Positions 1 to 8,938 of a stretch of 23,253 nt of DNA are shown piece by piece. A model generated the notes under the pieces. The model searched no databases. It was not told the origin of the DNA and saw only the letters and a list, made by a program, of their open reading frames with translations. Position 1 is the first letter of the stretch; each line of letters begins with the position of its first letter. The position numbers were made by a program, and so were the translations under genes. The stretch is from a virus, in the IMG/VR virus record IMGVR_UViG_3300007345_000294, positions 1 to 23,253 of that record; one strand, written 5' to 3'.

Positions 1-74
1 TCCAATATATAATCACCATTTGTATCTTTTAGGTAAACAACGGGCTTTATGTTGATCTTTTCTATCGGATTCAT
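1..74 (-). CDS. Partial gene downstream of gp15 (first 24 codons)
   Basis: An open frame starts with ATG at 74-72, overlaps the gp15 stop by ATGA, and runs off the left edge. The visible residues begin MNPIEKINIKPVVYLKDTNG. Both the overlap and the continuous open frame support a real, translationally coupled gene. In T4-like phages the genes after gp15 are usually the terminase subunits (gp16, gp17) or a tail completion protein. Twenty-four residues are too few for me to decide which, so I assign no function. Confidence 0.7.
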   Translation of the reverse strand, partial: MNPIEKINIKPVVYLKDTNGDYIL

Positions 75-757
75 TCATAGTCCTCTGGAAATTTATCAAA
101 AATATTAACATCAATATTTTTAATGAGTCCTGTTTGTCTTACGGGTCCGTACATTCTTGTTTTAGCTGTAAAATCAAAGTCCCACATTAAAAATCGAGTA
201 TTTTCTTTTACTAATTCCCCTTCAAACAATTCTGTATATTTTACTGCATTTAAAACAATTGGAACATCTATTCTTTCGTATTTGTCTTCTAATATTTTTG
301 GTTTTATTGTTATTGTAAATTCAGGTGTGAAGAACGGCAATATCTGTTCCATTACTTGAAGACCATCATCTATGTTTCTAGAATATAGAGAAAGTTTAAA
401 ATTTATATTATAAGGAACATCGGCATAATGGTAGTTGAAAACTATATCATCTGTAATATTTAAATTTTCTGCATATCTTTTTTGTAATGTATTTTTCTTT
501 CTTTCTTTATCATAAAAAATTTCAGATATTTGAAACGACATTGCTGGTAAAACTATTTGAGCAGCATATGCAGAAGGGTCGTTTAAATTTATGCTCAGTC
601 TTTGCATAAATTTTTCTTTAGCAGCATAGGTTAAAGGTACTTTTATTTTTTGTACTTCTTGGTTATTGTTTTTTCTCTGAACAAAAATATTATTAAATAT
701 AGTTCCAAAAGCAATAACTGTTTTTTTAGTTGTTTCGTGATAAAAAGTTGTAAACAT
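71..757 (-). CDS. gp15: Tail sheath stabiliser / tail terminator, gp15-like
   Basis: The 228-residue product resembles T4 gp15 (272 aa), the hexameric ring that caps the finished tail and sheath and joins it to the neck. The N-terminus MFTTFYHETTKK parallels T4 MFGYFYNSSFRR. A VPLTYAAKEKFM segment near residue 42 matches T4 VPITYASKEHFM, and a VMEQILPFFTPEF segment near residue 136 matches T4 IVEQILPYFQPHF. It is shorter than T4 gp15 because the proline-rich C-terminal tail is missing. The ATG overlaps the gp14 stop by one base (TAATG) and follows AAGGAAA. Its place after gp13 and gp14 is the classical T4 order. Confidence 0.94.
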   Translation of the reverse strand: MFTTFYHETTKKTVIAFGTIFNNIFVQRKNNNQEVQKIKVPLTYAAKEKFMQRLSINLNDPSAYAAQIVLPAMSFQISEIFYDKERKKNTLQKRYAENLNITDDIVFNYHYADVPYNINFKLSLYSRNIDDGLQVMEQILPFFTPEFTITIKPKILEDKYERIDVPIVLNAVKYTELFEGELVKENTRFLMWDFDFTAKTRMYGPVRQTGLIKNIDVNIFDKFPEDYE

Positions 758-1449
758 TAATAGTTTCCTTCTGAAAAGGGATCTATTTCAGAAAAATCGA
801 TAATGTCATCGGCTTTTTGTTGTAATTCTTCATTATCATCCGGTCCTTTAGATTTAGTTATAAAATCAGGAACGCCGTCATTATCAACATCTACAGCTTT
901 AGATAGATTCTCTTGTATAACATCAATATCATCAATACCTGTATTGAATTGCTCATATGAGTATTTGTAAAGTTCACAATCTACTTTATAAGTGTATAAT
1001 TTACCTTGTTGGTAAAATATATGCTTGTTATCTACATATTTTATTTCAAAAAGTCCTTTAGTGAGAGGAAAATAAATTAAATCTCCCATCATCGGAGATT
1101 CTATTTGAACAGGTCTGGAACTCATTGTTGGTAGTTTTGCTGCTTCTTGTTCAAATCTTTTTCTAGAAACAATCAAAGAAAATTCATCTTTGATCTCAAG
1201 ACCAAATCTTGAAATTACTTCTCTTTCACCGCCCATTTGGGCAAAATTTTCAAGATACATTTCAATATTAAATACATTTGTATAACTCTGAAGAATATCT
1301 TCTCCAAATACATTATCTAATTTATTAAATTTTTTAGGTATATAATATACATCTATACCATATTGTTTAATAGATTCCAACACAATTTCTTCTATAAGAT
1401 CCTGTGTTGGTGCATAATTATAATTATTGAAATATGGATTTATAGCCAA
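757..1449 (-). CDS. gp14: Neck protein gp14
   Basis: The product has 230 residues and matches T4 gp14 (256 aa), a neck component that with gp13 joins the portal to the tail. Visible family features are NPYFNNYN near the start, a segment of the type LIEEIVLESIKQYGIDVYYI, FGEDIL, and GDLIYFPLTKGLFEIKYV (T4: GDLIYFPMDNSLFEINWV). The C-terminus ends in PFSEGNY, like T4 PFDNDFMD. The start is TTG at 1449-1447: family homology begins right there, a strong AGGGGG site lies five bases upstream, and the first internal ATG would delete about 60 conserved residues. The gp13 stop lies at 1453-1451, one base before the TTG. Confidence 0.95.
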   Translation of the reverse strand: MAINPYFNNYNYAPTQDLIEEIVLESIKQYGIDVYYIPKKFNKLDNVFGEDILQSYTNVFNIEMYLENFAQMGGEREVISRFGLEIKDEFSLIVSRKRFEQEAAKLPTMSSRPVQIESPMMGDLIYFPLTKGLFEIKYVDNKHIFYQQGKLYTYKVDCELYKYSYEQFNTGIDDIDVIQENLSKAVDVDNDGVPDFITKSKGPDDNEELQQKADDIIDFSEIDPFSEGNY

Positions 1450-1450
1450 A

Positions 1451-2278
1451 TCAACCCCCTATGTAAAAAATTGGAGGTTCTTCATATTTGAGTTGAATTT
1501 CATCTTCAAGTTTACGAATTTCATCTTGTGCTTCATTTAATATTTTTAATCCATTCAAAGAAACTCCTCCGGGAAGAGATACACCATCAAATTTTGATAA
1601 ATTTCTTCCCCATTGTTCTTTTATTTTTGCGGTGACATATTGTTTTAAAATACGATCATTGTATATTTCACCATATAATTCAGGGTCCAATATTCTATAG
1701 GCTTCAAACATAAAATATTGACCAGGAACAGCGTGTGTTTTCCAATCTGCATCTATATAAATTCTATTGGTAACTCTACTAAATCTTATAGATTTCTCTG
1801 GAGTTAATAAGTCTTGAAGCATCTTCATGTGGCTTCGTGTGTAATTATAAATTTGTAAAGAATTACTATATGTATTTGTTCTTAGTCCATAGAGATCGTT
1901 TAGAGCAATTTGATACCTAGCATCAAACATTCCTGTTCCACCTAGGGTATCAAACAATTGAAAAAGCCGCACCACACTTATAATAGTCTTACCATCAGGA
2001 TCAAGTGGTGGAGCGGCTTTTATTTCGGGTGTTACTGTATCATCGGCTTCTGTTGCTTCTTTTAAATCAATATATTCTCGCTCAACATCTTTAGCCGATA
2101 TTTGATATGGTAAATATGTTTTCTCAACACCATCAAAATGATACTCTGCAAAAAACTGCAACGAATCATCTATTCTGTCTTCTATCTGTGCATCATCAAC
2201 ATTAATTTCGATTACAGGATAACCTAATCTACGGAGACAGTATTGTTTTAGTTCTTCTCTCGTAAGTGGTGTTGCCAT
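1451..2278 (-). CDS. gp13: Neck protein gp13
   Basis: The product is 275 residues when started at the ATG at 2278-2276 (T4 gp13 is 309 aa). Gp13 and gp14 make the neck that seals the DNA-filled head to the tail. The N-terminus, MATPLTREELKQYCLRRLG followed by PVIEINVDDAQIEDRIDDSL, is the pattern I know from gp13 of cyanophages and other marine T4-like phages. An AAAGGA site lies a few bases before this ATG. An in-frame ATG 42 bases upstream is less likely because it would run back through the inverted repeat and late promoter. The gene is probably expressed both by read-through and from its own late promoter at 2299-2306. Confidence 0.92.
   Translation of the reverse strand: MATPLTREELKQYCLRRLGYPVIEINVDDAQIEDRIDDSLQFFAEYHFDGVEKTYLPYQISAKDVEREYIDLKEATEADDTVTPEIKAAPPLDPDGKTIISVVRLFQLFDTLGGTGMFDARYQIALNDLYGLRTNTYSNSLQIYNYTRSHMKMLQDLLTPEKSIRFSRVTNRIYIDADWKTHAVPGQYFMFEAYRILDPELYGEIYNDRILKQYVTAKIKEQWGRNLSKFDGVSLPGGVSLNGLKILNEAQDEIRKLEDEIQLKYEEPPIFYIGG
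1455..1460 (-). promoter_or_regulatory. Ribosome binding site for the TTG start of gp14
   Basis: The minus strand reads AGGGGG followed by TTGAT and then the TTG start codon, a five-base spacing. It lies within the last codons and stop of gp13. No in-frame ATG lies near, so this site decides the start. Confidence 0.7.
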
Positions 2279-2288
2279 ATTTTTTTCC

Positions 2289-2322
2289 TTTTGATACTTA
2301 TTTATAATATTTAGTATCAAAA
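2289..2322. repeat. 10-bp perfect inverted repeat flanking the gp13 late promoter
   Basis: The arms are TTTTGATACT (2289-2298) and AGTATCAAAA (2313-2322), with a 14-base loop that holds the late promoter. In an RNA reading through from upstream the hairpin would abut and partly cover the AAAAGGA ribosome site of gp13. An RNA starting at the late promoter would lack the 5' arm. No T-run follows the stem on either strand, so it is not a typical intrinsic terminator. Confidence 0.75.
2299..2306 (-). promoter_or_regulatory. T4-type late promoter (TATAAATA) before gp13
   Basis: The minus strand carries an exact TATAAATA, the T4 late promoter core read by the sigma-like gp55 with gp33. Placed as in T4, transcription would start near 2293, about 15 bases before the gp13 ATG, and the leader would keep the AAAGGA site. 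In DNA this AT-rich the octamer occurs by chance several times in the window. Its place in a true intergenic gap and in the loop of an inverted repeat makes this copy the most credible. Confidence 0.65.
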
Positions 2323-2335
2323 AGATTTTAATATT

Positions 2336-2704
2336 TTAATCATAATCCATTAAATAAGAAATTAAAGTTAAATCAGATGGTGAAATAGTAAAATTACGAT
2401 CAAAATCTTGTTTTTTTAGTAATGGAGAGTATATACTAACTTCTGTATCAAACAGATATTTGTTTAAATCTTCTGTAAATTGCTTTTTCTTGTTATCAGG
2501 AATATTATATTCTCCTTTTGGAGTTTTTTTGCCATATTTTTCTAACAATTCATTTCTTGTTTTTTCGGCTACTTGTAGATGTTCGTTTATTTCTTTAATT
2601 AAATCTACTAACTTTTTGCTGGTATCTATACTCATTTTTAATTCTAAAATAGAATTTATTGTCGAAACACTACTATAAATATCAATCATTTTCACTTTTT
2701 TCAT
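2336..2704 (-). CDS. Small phage protein of unknown function, 122 aa
   Basis: A 122-residue, mostly helical, charged protein with a central segment of the type RNELLEKYGKKTPKGEYNIP and an acidic, leucine-rich C-terminus (SPSDLTLISYLMDYD). I recognise this general pattern from short phage tail-region proteins, but I cannot name a family or function. It overlaps the end of the 81-aa gene by 23 bases. The ATG at 2704 is preferred over the ATG at 2689 because AAAGGAG lies ten bases before it, whereas the second has no good site. It is the last gene before the promoter and inverted repeat of gp13. Confidence 0.75.
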   Translation of the reverse strand: MKKVKMIDIYSSVSTINSILELKMSIDTSKKLVDLIKEINEHLQVAEKTRNELLEKYGKKTPKGEYNIPDNKKKQFTEDLNKYLFDTEVSIYSPLLKKQDFDRNFTISPSDLTLISYLMDYD

Positions 2705-2927
2705 TTTTAAAATTCTCCTTTAGTAAGTGTAAAATAGACTTAACTTCATTTTTTAATTCAAACATTTCTTTTTTTAATATTGTATAATTTTTATCTAAAT
2801 TTTGTATTTTTTTTAAAGATTGTTTTTTGTTTTTATATTCTTTAAGTTCCTCTTTATTTATAAACAACAAAGCATTGTTATTCATGTCTCTTTCTAAATA
2901 ATCTTTATCTTTTACTTTGGCTCTCAT
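2682..2927 (-). CDS. Small coiled-coil protein, 81 aa, unknown function
   Basis: The N-terminus has a short polar motif (RDMNNNALLFINKEELKEY) followed by a lysine-, glutamate- and leucine-rich helix from about residue 35 to the end, with heptad-like spacing that suggests a coiled coil. Short genes of this shape (RD..T.AL..D...., then a helix) are common among the structural genes of marine T4-like phages, from memory. No function is known to me. The start overlaps the stop of the 2000-aa gene as ATGA, so it should be translated with that protein and could be a small partner or chaperone of it; this is inference. Confidence 0.75.
   Translation of the reverse strand: MRAKVKDKDYLERDMNNNALLFINKEELKEYKNKKQSLKKIQNLDKNYTILKKEMFELKNEVKSILHLLKENFKNEKSEND
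2715..2721 (-). promoter_or_regulatory. Ribosome binding site of the 122-aa gene
   Basis: The minus strand reads AAAGGAG ten bases before the ATG at 2704. It lies inside the 81-aa gene. It favours this upstream ATG although that causes a 23-base overlap. Confidence 0.6.
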
Positions 2928-5900
2928 AGTACAGTCATAACTCTAAGATTTTTAACTTTGGGAACATAAGCAGTATCTGTACTATATAGACAAACTTTAA
3001 CGCAATATTTATTAAAAGACTCTACTGTATCTTCTGGTAATTCAAATACTACTTCATACCAATCATTTTCTGAACCACTTTCAACCAAATTAAAATTGCT
3101 TGGTTGTATAGGAACCAGTTTTATATAGTTTCTATCATGGAATTCTTTTGTATCATATGAATTTTGAAGTTTAACAAAGAAATCAATATTTGTGTTTTTT
3201 GGTTTATATACACTAGCCACAACTCTACAATTATTAGATTCAAATCCTTCTTCCAAAGTGACTATTCTAGATATATATCTTGCTCTATTAGGACCAGAGG
3301 AAACATAATTTGAATAAGGATTCAATTCTCCATTGTTTTCTGTTGTATTAGATTCTATTTTATTTTCTGCAGAAATAAATCCTATACGATCAGAATCTAT
3401 AATTGGAGAGATGTCTTCATTTGTTGTTTTTGCTTTTGCAGTAACTTTTATTGGTATATTTGGTCCCATTATATATTTTTTCGACAAATATGTATCTGTG
3501 TTGGGTGTGGTGTCTAGAACTTCTTGGTTTCCGTTAAAGGGAAATATTCTAGATTCCCATGAAACACGACAAGAATTAGAATCTAGATAATTTGATTGTA
3601 AAAAGAATGTTTCAAAATTTTTGTTGGTAGTGGTTATATTAGAAAAAGGCAAATTATATTCAACATTTTTCTGGAATTTACATTTATTCAAGACCATCAT
3701 TAGATCCATATTCAATTCAGCATTCCATTCATTGGAATTGGTTGCCGTATACAATACACCTGTATATGGTTGAGAATTAATTTGAACATCAGTATTTATT
3801 ATGTTTTTGCCTAATTCTCCAACATAAATTTCAAAATCTGTGGACTGTGCCTTTATTACAATAGAATGTTCTCCGGGCAATAGCATTATAGGATAATCAA
3901 ATTTAAATTTTGTTTTTGTTTTATTTTGTGATGCTATAGGATCATTTGAAATATTGATTTCTGTAGATTTCAACGATACCTTTGATCCGGGATATACATC
4001 TGATAAACTAGGATATCCTGAAGTGACAGGTCTTATTTCGACACTGACTTTTAGATTTGGGTTAGTTGGTTTTTTGGCAAAGAACAAGTCTATGCTATCT
4101 AACATTATTCCTTCGGGATGTGTAGAACTATTTACAAAAAATGTTTGAGATATAAAATCAACATTAGGTTCGCAGATATAATTTATATTTCCAGAACTAT
4201 CAAAAACAGATTTCAAAGAATATCCAGGAGGACATGTTTTGTTTATATTATTATCCAAAGAGTTTATTACTTGATTAGAAGATGTATCTGTTATTTTAGA
4301 TAAACTTGTAGTTTCTATTTTATTTTTAATTTTAAATTCTTTTGTTGTTTTAATTTCAGTTTCTCTGGTTATTCCTGTTCCGTTTGCATAATATATACAA
4401 GACGTATTTGATACAGACTTGTTTTTATTATTTTCTTTATTATCGATTATATCGAAAATTCTTTCTCCTGACCTAAATGTCCCTTTGGGCAAAAAGAACG
4501 AAATATAGATTTTTCCTTCAGAATTAGTAGATAAATCAGAATCAGAAGAAGAAGAAAAAGAGAATCTATTTGTATCTAAAATCATATCTTTTTCTGTCTT
4601 ATAAGCATAACAATTTTCAGAAATGTCTATATTATCAAAAAACACATACATTCTTGTATTTGGTTTTAGATTGTCACCTATTAGTTTTAATTTTTGTTCT
4701 TTTATATAAGGTAGAATAGAAATATCCGATTTGTTTCCACCCACAGAACTTTGATTTTCTTCTAGTAATAAGTCATTAAACAAAGATTCTTGAAGTTGAA
4801 CTTTATCAGAAGAATTTATAGTAGAACTTATAGAAGATCTTGTGTTTTTTGTATCTGATGGTATGTTTTCTGTAGAAACTTTGGTATTCGTAGTACTACC
4901 AAATGCTTTCCAAGATCCCCAATGTGATCCTAATGATGTAATAGGAGAAGGATTCTTATCTAATGATTCCCATCCGTCATTTATGCCTCCTATATTTTTA
5001 ATAACATCTGGAGTTTTATCTTGGTCTATCCAAATTTCACAAGAGGGAAATATATCAAGGTCGCCTCCCCAATTCACATTTTCTTGTGATAGTATTTTTA
5101 TAGAAGATGATGCTAAAGGTTGCGCAATGAAAATCACAGTTTCATATGGAAAAGTCCAAATTGAAGTTTTAATTTCATTTGTCCCTGATTTTGTATATTG
5201 TATAAATTTATTTGAAGAAGTATTTTCACTATCTTCTTTTAATTTGATTTGTGTAACATCAAATGGAGGACGTAAACATTTTTCCACTTGATCAATAGAA
5301 ATATTATAATCAGGATTTAACACATCACCTACATTATGACCAGAAAATGAATCAACCAAAATAGATGTCTTAAATTTAATATTTCCATTTGAATCTGTTA
5401 CGTTATATCCTTCTGCATTATTTTCTAATGCACTTAGTTTTGTATATTCTTCTAATTTTTTAATTCTTTTGTCTAATTTTCCTATATCTTTCATTGTGTA
5501 TCTTTTATTATCAATGTCAATAATTTTAACATTTTTAATATCAAAAAGATATGGTGGTTTTTCTAATAAATGCAAAGATAAGCAACACTCATTTGGCTCA
5601 GGGGGATAAGTTGGATTTATAGAAGGATTGCCATAAATTACTTCGAAATTACCATTACCATCTAATATTACTCTATCTTTTCTGGGTATATAAGAAGAAC
5701 ATAAAATACTATCAGACCAATCTGGATGTGGCATAAATTTAGTATTTCCTAAATTATCACTATCTAAATTAAAAGTACTTGGTCTAAAATCTATTATTGT
5801 TGAATAATGGTTTCTTTTTCCTGTGTTGGGACTATCATAAAAGGGTATATCTTTTATTTCTAATATATTAGACCCTAACTTATACGATTCTCTTGTGCTT

Positions 5901-8900
5901 ATGTTAGCAGTTTGTGAAACAGTATAAAAACTATATGAAATTTCTAAATTAACAGAAAACGGATCTATTTCTTGATTGGAAGTAGTACCAAAATACTCAG
6001 ACTTTAGGTTTCCGTTTGAAGTTGTATATCCAGATTTAAGTATTAATTTTGGATTTGTAATTTTTTGATCTGTTGTACCATAGTCAATTTCAAACAAATC
6101 TTTGATATTTTTTGTTCCTGGAACAATATTATTATTTGAAATTATATAAACAGAATCTAAATTATTTAAAATACCTCCCTGTCCTGTTGTCATTAAATTA
6201 ATATACAATTTATTTTTATATTTTCCATCAGTGTCTCTGTTAAAAGGAGTTGTCAGTTGTTCTGTGTTAGTTCCTAAATTTCTTTCTGAAATATTTGATA
6301 TAGTTTTTGTAACACTGACTTTAGCAATAACTAAGATATCAGAATTTTCTTCTGCAATTTTTCTTTTTAAAGATAAAATAGATTTATTATAACCAGAAGA
6401 AGAAGGTGTTTTATATGAAATTGTTTTATTATCTGAAATATCATTTAAATCTGGAACCAAATTAAAAGTTTCTCCTGTTTTTGTATTAATAATATACCAA
6501 TTTAAATTTGGCTCTTCTATTAAAAATACTGAATCACTGTCTAAACTAGATGATCCGTCTTCTACTGGAATGTTTAATTCTTCATTTCCTGTTGTAAATC
6601 TTTTTGCATATATTTTTTGAACCTCAAAAGTGATACTGTTTGTCGGAGAAAGCACAGTTTCAAATGGACTATCCTTTACCTGACTTGGTAATTCTAAAAT
6701 CATTTTATCTTTATTTGGTTCAAATATTATGGTTTTTCTACTTAATATCTGATTATTATCAAAGGTTTCAATGTATTCTTGTCTACCTGTAAATTCTGCT
6801 ATTTTTAATATTGGCAAAGGACTAACATTTTCATTAAATTTATAGGCGATATTTGTTAAACTTCCAAATAAAGAAGAAGGTCCGTTTAATTCTGTATCAA
6901 AAATATGTATTTTATATAAAGGATACGAATCTTGGAGATTTATTCTTGGATTTATAGATACACATCTTATTCTTGTTGTCCCTATAAAACTTGGAACAGG
7001 GGTTTCATATTTTACGTCACTGGTTATATTTTCAAAATTAATATTTTTATCGGATATAAAATATGATTTGGTTGAATTGTCATAACTATATGGCCAATTC
7101 TCATCTTCAAAAATAGAAAAATCTTCTAGAATAAAATCAGAATATGGAACTATTTTTCCTGCAAATTCCAAAGAAGAATCTGTAGAAATCAAACTTCCTA
7201 ATTTAAACGATTGTAGATTTTGATATTCGTCAACTGGTGTGTTTGAATTTGGTAACTTGGGGCCTTTTTTATCTATTTTAATAGTTAAAATCATCGGAGA
7301 AGTATCTGATAGATTATTAGGATCTGGATATTCCCAAGAAATAACTGTACCCAACGAATATTGAAAATCTTCAATTTCGTTACTTGTGTTTAGTTTATGA
7401 ATTTGAATTACTTTTTGTCCCGGTTCATAATTATAGTTTTGATCATAAAAATTTTGTTTAGATAATGTCTGTATTAATGTTTCACCAGGATTGTTGATAT
7501 CCCAATTTGCGACGTATTGTTTATTTACAGAATAGACTAAACTTTCATCTTGAATTGATGTAACTTCAAATGGGAATATATGTTTTTCTAAATTAATAAA
7601 TCTAACATCATTTAATCTATTTAATTTTGTCTTTACCGTATTTATACCCCTATGTCCAAATATAGGAGGATCACTTCCTGTTTGTTGTATGATCGGACCA
7701 TATGGTATTTGTAAAGGTTTACTTGGGTCACATTCTCTGACATATATGACAGATTGTGTAGGAATCCAAGAAAACAAATCAGCAGAAATTTTTTCAGCAG
7801 TATTATTATTATCAATAACAAGATCACCTATATCCCACTGAAAAACAGGTATGGTTGTGCCACCCGATCCTGTTCCTAATTCGTATTGAGAGCCGTCTTC
7901 TGGAAATCCGTTTTCTTTAAATTTTACTCTCTTAAATGTAAATTCGTCATTACCAACGTCAAGTCTAATCAAATCCGTTATTGTATATCTAAAACAAGGG
8001 AAATTAGACCCAGAAGTTTCTATTGATTCTATAAAATATTCTTCATTATAAAATAATTCATTATAATTCAAACTTCCAACATTTTGAATATGAATAAATA
8101 ATGTTATGCTACTGTCACCAGAAGAAGAACCTGCTTTCATAAAAATATATCCACTTGCGATATTTTGTTTTGTAGTGGAATATTGAAAATCGTCACAACT
8201 ATCATCAGTATTATTATTTGGTCCTTCTGATTTTATATACTTAACAATATTTATAGGTGTTAATCCTATTCCGGTGTCTGGAATTAGACCATAGCCTGTC
8301 AGTGGTGTGTTAACATAACAGGGTGCCTGATCTGTAGAATTTTCAGATTCTCTAGTGGTTAATCTTATAACATTTTGTAATGTTACAATACTTTCTATAC
8401 TGCTACCCCAACTAACAACAGATCCACTGGAACCTTCTGGGCTATAATCTTGAAAATACACACCTCCGTTATTTTCAGGCAAGGCAAAATTCGTATTATT
8501 TAAATATTCAATATATAAATCAGAATCATAATCAGTCGGTATCCATCGTAAAGAATAACCGGAAGCTAAAATTGTTCCGTTTTGTGTATTAAGTTGATGT
8601 ATCTTATATTTATTTTGATTTTTATAATCATCAACAAAACCAATATTGCTGCTTTTTGTTATATCTGGATCATATGCTTGCGAAAAATCACCAAAATCGT
8701 TTGGAAAAGTGGTTTCTTCTCCTCCTATACTACTAATATGCCGAGAATTTGATCGGATATCTGTAAAATTTACCTTACATATGCTAGATTTGGTATCAGA
8801 AACCAATCTCATCCTATAATTTGTATTACTGCTTTGTCCTGTGACATTATTATATGGATAATTTCTACCATTACATCCGTTAGAATCATCTGGATATAAA

Positions 8901-8926
8901 TCAGAATTGAAGTTTATTGATGTCAT
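2924..8926 (-). CDS. Giant virion structural protein, 2000 aa, C-terminal part of a DUF4815-type protein
   Basis: Several segments match the C-terminal two-thirds of the DUF4815-type giant proteins of marine T4-like phages: a GTTRIR...YKIHIFDTEL unit near residue 655; LVDSFSGHNVGDVLNPDY near 1195; LKPNTRMYVFFDN near 1420; FRSGERIFDI near 1480; SQTFFVNSSTHPEGIMLDSI near 1595, followed by a beta-sandwich ending in a LLPGEHSIVIKA motif; and a final domain from about 1870 ending VPKVKNLRVMTVL. The first roughly 650 residues are extra and I recognise nothing in them. An IH(Q/K)LNT motif occurs twice (near residues 108 and 510), hinting at a duplicated beta domain. Composition is rich in Ser, Asn, Thr and Asp. 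The ATG follows AAAGGA. The protein is probably peripheral baseplate or fibre-attachment material and perhaps host-contacting; the exact role is unknown. Confidence 0.85.
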   Translation of the reverse strand: MTSINFNSDLYPDDSNGCNGRNYPYNNVTGQSSNTNYRMRLVSDTKSSICKVNFTDIRSNSRHISSIGGEETTFPNDFGDFSQAYDPDITKSSNIGFVDDYKNQNKYKIHQLNTQNGTILASGYSLRWIPTDYDSDLYIEYLNNTNFALPENNGGVYFQDYSPEGSSGSVVSWGSSIESIVTLQNVIRLTTRESENSTDQAPCYVNTPLTGYGLIPDTGIGLTPINIVKYIKSEGPNNNTDDSCDDFQYSTTKQNIASGYIFMKAGSSSGDSSITLFIHIQNVGSLNYNELFYNEEYFIESIETSGSNFPCFRYTITDLIRLDVGNDEFTFKRVKFKENGFPEDGSQYELGTGSGGTTIPVFQWDIGDLVIDNNNTAEKISADLFSWIPTQSVIYVRECDPSKPLQIPYGPIIQQTGSDPPIFGHRGINTVKTKLNRLNDVRFINLEKHIFPFEVTSIQDESLVYSVNKQYVANWDINNPGETLIQTLSKQNFYDQNYNYEPGQKVIQIHKLNTSNEIEDFQYSLGTVISWEYPDPNNLSDTSPMILTIKIDKKGPKLPNSNTPVDEYQNLQSFKLGSLISTDSSLEFAGKIVPYSDFILEDFSIFEDENWPYSYDNSTKSYFISDKNINFENITSDVKYETPVPSFIGTTRIRCVSINPRINLQDSYPLYKIHIFDTELNGPSSLFGSLTNIAYKFNENVSPLPILKIAEFTGRQEYIETFDNNQILSRKTIIFEPNKDKMILELPSQVKDSPFETVLSPTNSITFEVQKIYAKRFTTGNEELNIPVEDGSSSLDSDSVFLIEEPNLNWYIINTKTGETFNLVPDLNDISDNKTISYKTPSSSGYNKSILSLKRKIAEENSDILVIAKVSVTKTISNISERNLGTNTEQLTTPFNRDTDGKYKNKLYINLMTTGQGGILNNLDSVYIISNNNIVPGTKNIKDLFEIDYGTTDQKITNPKLILKSGYTTSNGNLKSEYFGTTSNQEIDPFSVNLEISYSFYTVSQTANISTRESYKLGSNILEIKDIPFYDSPNTGKRNHYSTIIDFRPSTFNLDSDNLGNTKFMPHPDWSDSILCSSYIPRKDRVILDGNGNFEVIYGNPSINPTYPPEPNECCLSLHLLEKPPYLFDIKNVKIIDIDNKRYTMKDIGKLDKRIKKLEEYTKLSALENNAEGYNVTDSNGNIKFKTSILVDSFSGHNVGDVLNPDYNISIDQVEKCLRPPFDVTQIKLKEDSENTSSNKFIQYTKSGTNEIKTSIWTFPYETVIFIAQPLASSSIKILSQENVNWGGDLDIFPSCEIWIDQDKTPDVIKNIGGINDGWESLDKNPSPITSLGSHWGSWKAFGSTTNTKVSTENIPSDTKNTRSSISSTINSSDKVQLQESLFNDLLLEENQSSVGGNKSDISILPYIKEQKLKLIGDNLKPNTRMYVFFDNIDISENCYAYKTEKDMILDTNRFSFSSSSDSDLSTNSEGKIYISFFLPKGTFRSGERIFDIIDNKENNKNKSVSNTSCIYYANGTGITRETEIKTTKEFKIKNKIETTSLSKITDTSSNQVINSLDNNINKTCPPGYSLKSVFDSSGNINYICEPNVDFISQTFFVNSSTHPEGIMLDSIDLFFAKKPTNPNLKVSVEIRPVTSGYPSLSDVYPGSKVSLKSTEINISNDPIASQNKTKTKFKFDYPIMLLPGEHSIVIKAQSTDFEIYVGELGKNIINTDVQINSQPYTGVLYTATNSNEWNAELNMDLMMVLNKCKFQKNVEYNLPFSNITTTNKNFETFFLQSNYLDSNSCRVSWESRIFPFNGNQEVLDTTPNTDTYLSKKYIMGPNIPIKVTAKAKTTNEDISPIIDSDRIGFISAENKIESNTTENNGELNPYSNYVSSGPNRARYISRIVTLEEGFESNNCRVVASVYKPKNTNIDFFVKLQNSYDTKEFHDRNYIKLVPIQPSNFNLVESGSENDWYEVVFELPEDTVESFNKYCVKVCLYSTDTAYVPKVKNLRVMTVL

Positions 8927-8938
8927 TTTTTTCCTTTG

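Noticed and set aside
2289-2322. Inverted repeat before gp13 as an intrinsic terminator
   Set aside because: The stem is AT-rich and is followed by A-rich, not T-rich, sequence on both reading directions, so it lacks the T-run of a terminator.
4530-4565. GAA-rich purine run as a repeat element
   Set aside because: It simply encodes a serine-rich stretch (SFSSSSDSD on the minus strand) of the 2000-aa protein and shows no unit repeated elsewhere.
123-5291. Plus-strand open frames of 60-150 codons opposite the structural genes (for example 123-359, 3333-3590, 4842-5291)
   Set aside because: Each lies wholly antisense to a gene with clear family motifs, has no family match of its own, and has cysteine- and phenylalanine-rich composition typical of reverse-strand shadows.
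7642-7827. 61-codon minus-strand open frame inside the 2000-aa gene
   Set aside because: It lies in another frame of a continuous, family-matching gene, and the translation is hydrophobic low-complexity sequence without a ribosome site.
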